DNA from: Sphingomonas bacterium
GTDB lineage: Bacteria; Pseudomonadota; Alphaproteobacteria; Sphingomonadales; Sphingomonadaceae
Direction of reading: 5' to 3'
Length of the DNA: 17,711 nt
Assembly: GCA_026785965.1 (NCBI GenBank)
Contig: JAJAYY010000247.1
Location: 1 to 17,711 of the forward strand
This document shows positions 17,665 through 17,711 of this stretch, piece by piece. Made by a program: the position numbers and the translations under genes. Every line of letters begins with the position of its first letter. Position 1 is the first letter of the stretch. The notes beneath the pieces were generated by a model. It was not told the DNA's origin, searched no databases, and saw only the letters and a list, made by a program, of their open reading frames with translations.

Positions 17665-17711
17665 GTGTTTTGTGTAGCGGGCGGGCCCGGCCCACGCCCC
17701 CACCCGACCAC

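Noticed and set aside
17609..17695. A longer start (ATG at 17695) for the 45-residue protein
   Set aside because: It would place the start codon upstream of the EcfG promoter box, and the added residues look noncoding.

Overview
The window looks like chromosomal DNA from a high-GC alphaproteobacterium, most likely a member of the Sphingomonadales. The reasons are a G/C-rich third codon position, an EcfG-type (ECF15) sigma factor of sphingomonad character, an LDH-like malate dehydrogenase at the head of a sucD-odhA-odhB-lpd operon, secreted proteins with a CPPGLAKK motif, and REP-like palindromes. This is inferred by eye from family resemblance; no search was run. I see no rRNA, tRNA, CRISPR array, insertion sequence or phage gene.

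Bases 1-7649, all on the minus strand, form one TCA-cycle operon read from right to left: mdh, a 100-residue three-helix membrane protein, sucD, odhA, odhB, and lpd (cut by the window start). Junctions are tight: an ATGA overlap after mdh, then a TAAGGA Shine-Dalgarno at every later junction, three times overlapping the upstream stop codon. sucC, the usual partner of sucD, is not here; the small membrane protein sits in its place. OdhA appears to lack the usual N-terminal E2-contacting segment. The odhA and odhB reading frames carry five REP-like palindromes in loops and linkers.

Bases 7794-8982, on the plus strand, hold two tandem paralogous genes for small secreted proteins, each followed by a strong intrinsic terminator. 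They share a C-terminal domain (about 60% identical by eye) but differ at the N-terminus: one is His/Gly/Lys-rich, the other carries four EF-hand-type loops spaced about 16 residues apart. The second gene has a possible sigma-EcfG promoter.

Bases 8996-12169, minus strand, form a second operon joined by four-base overlaps: sdhB (without sdhA, sdhC or sdhD), a PaaI-type thioesterase, zapE, and a DUF347-repeat membrane protein. Bases 12292-13368 (plus) encode a CDP-glycerol-transferase-like protein whose 3' end overlaps the convergent bcp gene by 23 bases. bcp (a one-cysteine peroxiredoxin) follows glnE in a two-gene minus-strand unit (13346-16488). A 64-residue exported or anchored small protein on the plus strand (16539-16733) converges on the EcfG-type sigma factor gene.

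The right end (16754-17664, minus) is a stress-sigma unit: a perfect GGAAC-N17-CGTT promoter, a 45-residue single-helix membrane protein, then the sigma factor. This suggests the sigma factor activates its own transcription. No nepR or phyR is visible in the window. No gap between genes exceeds 300 bases.
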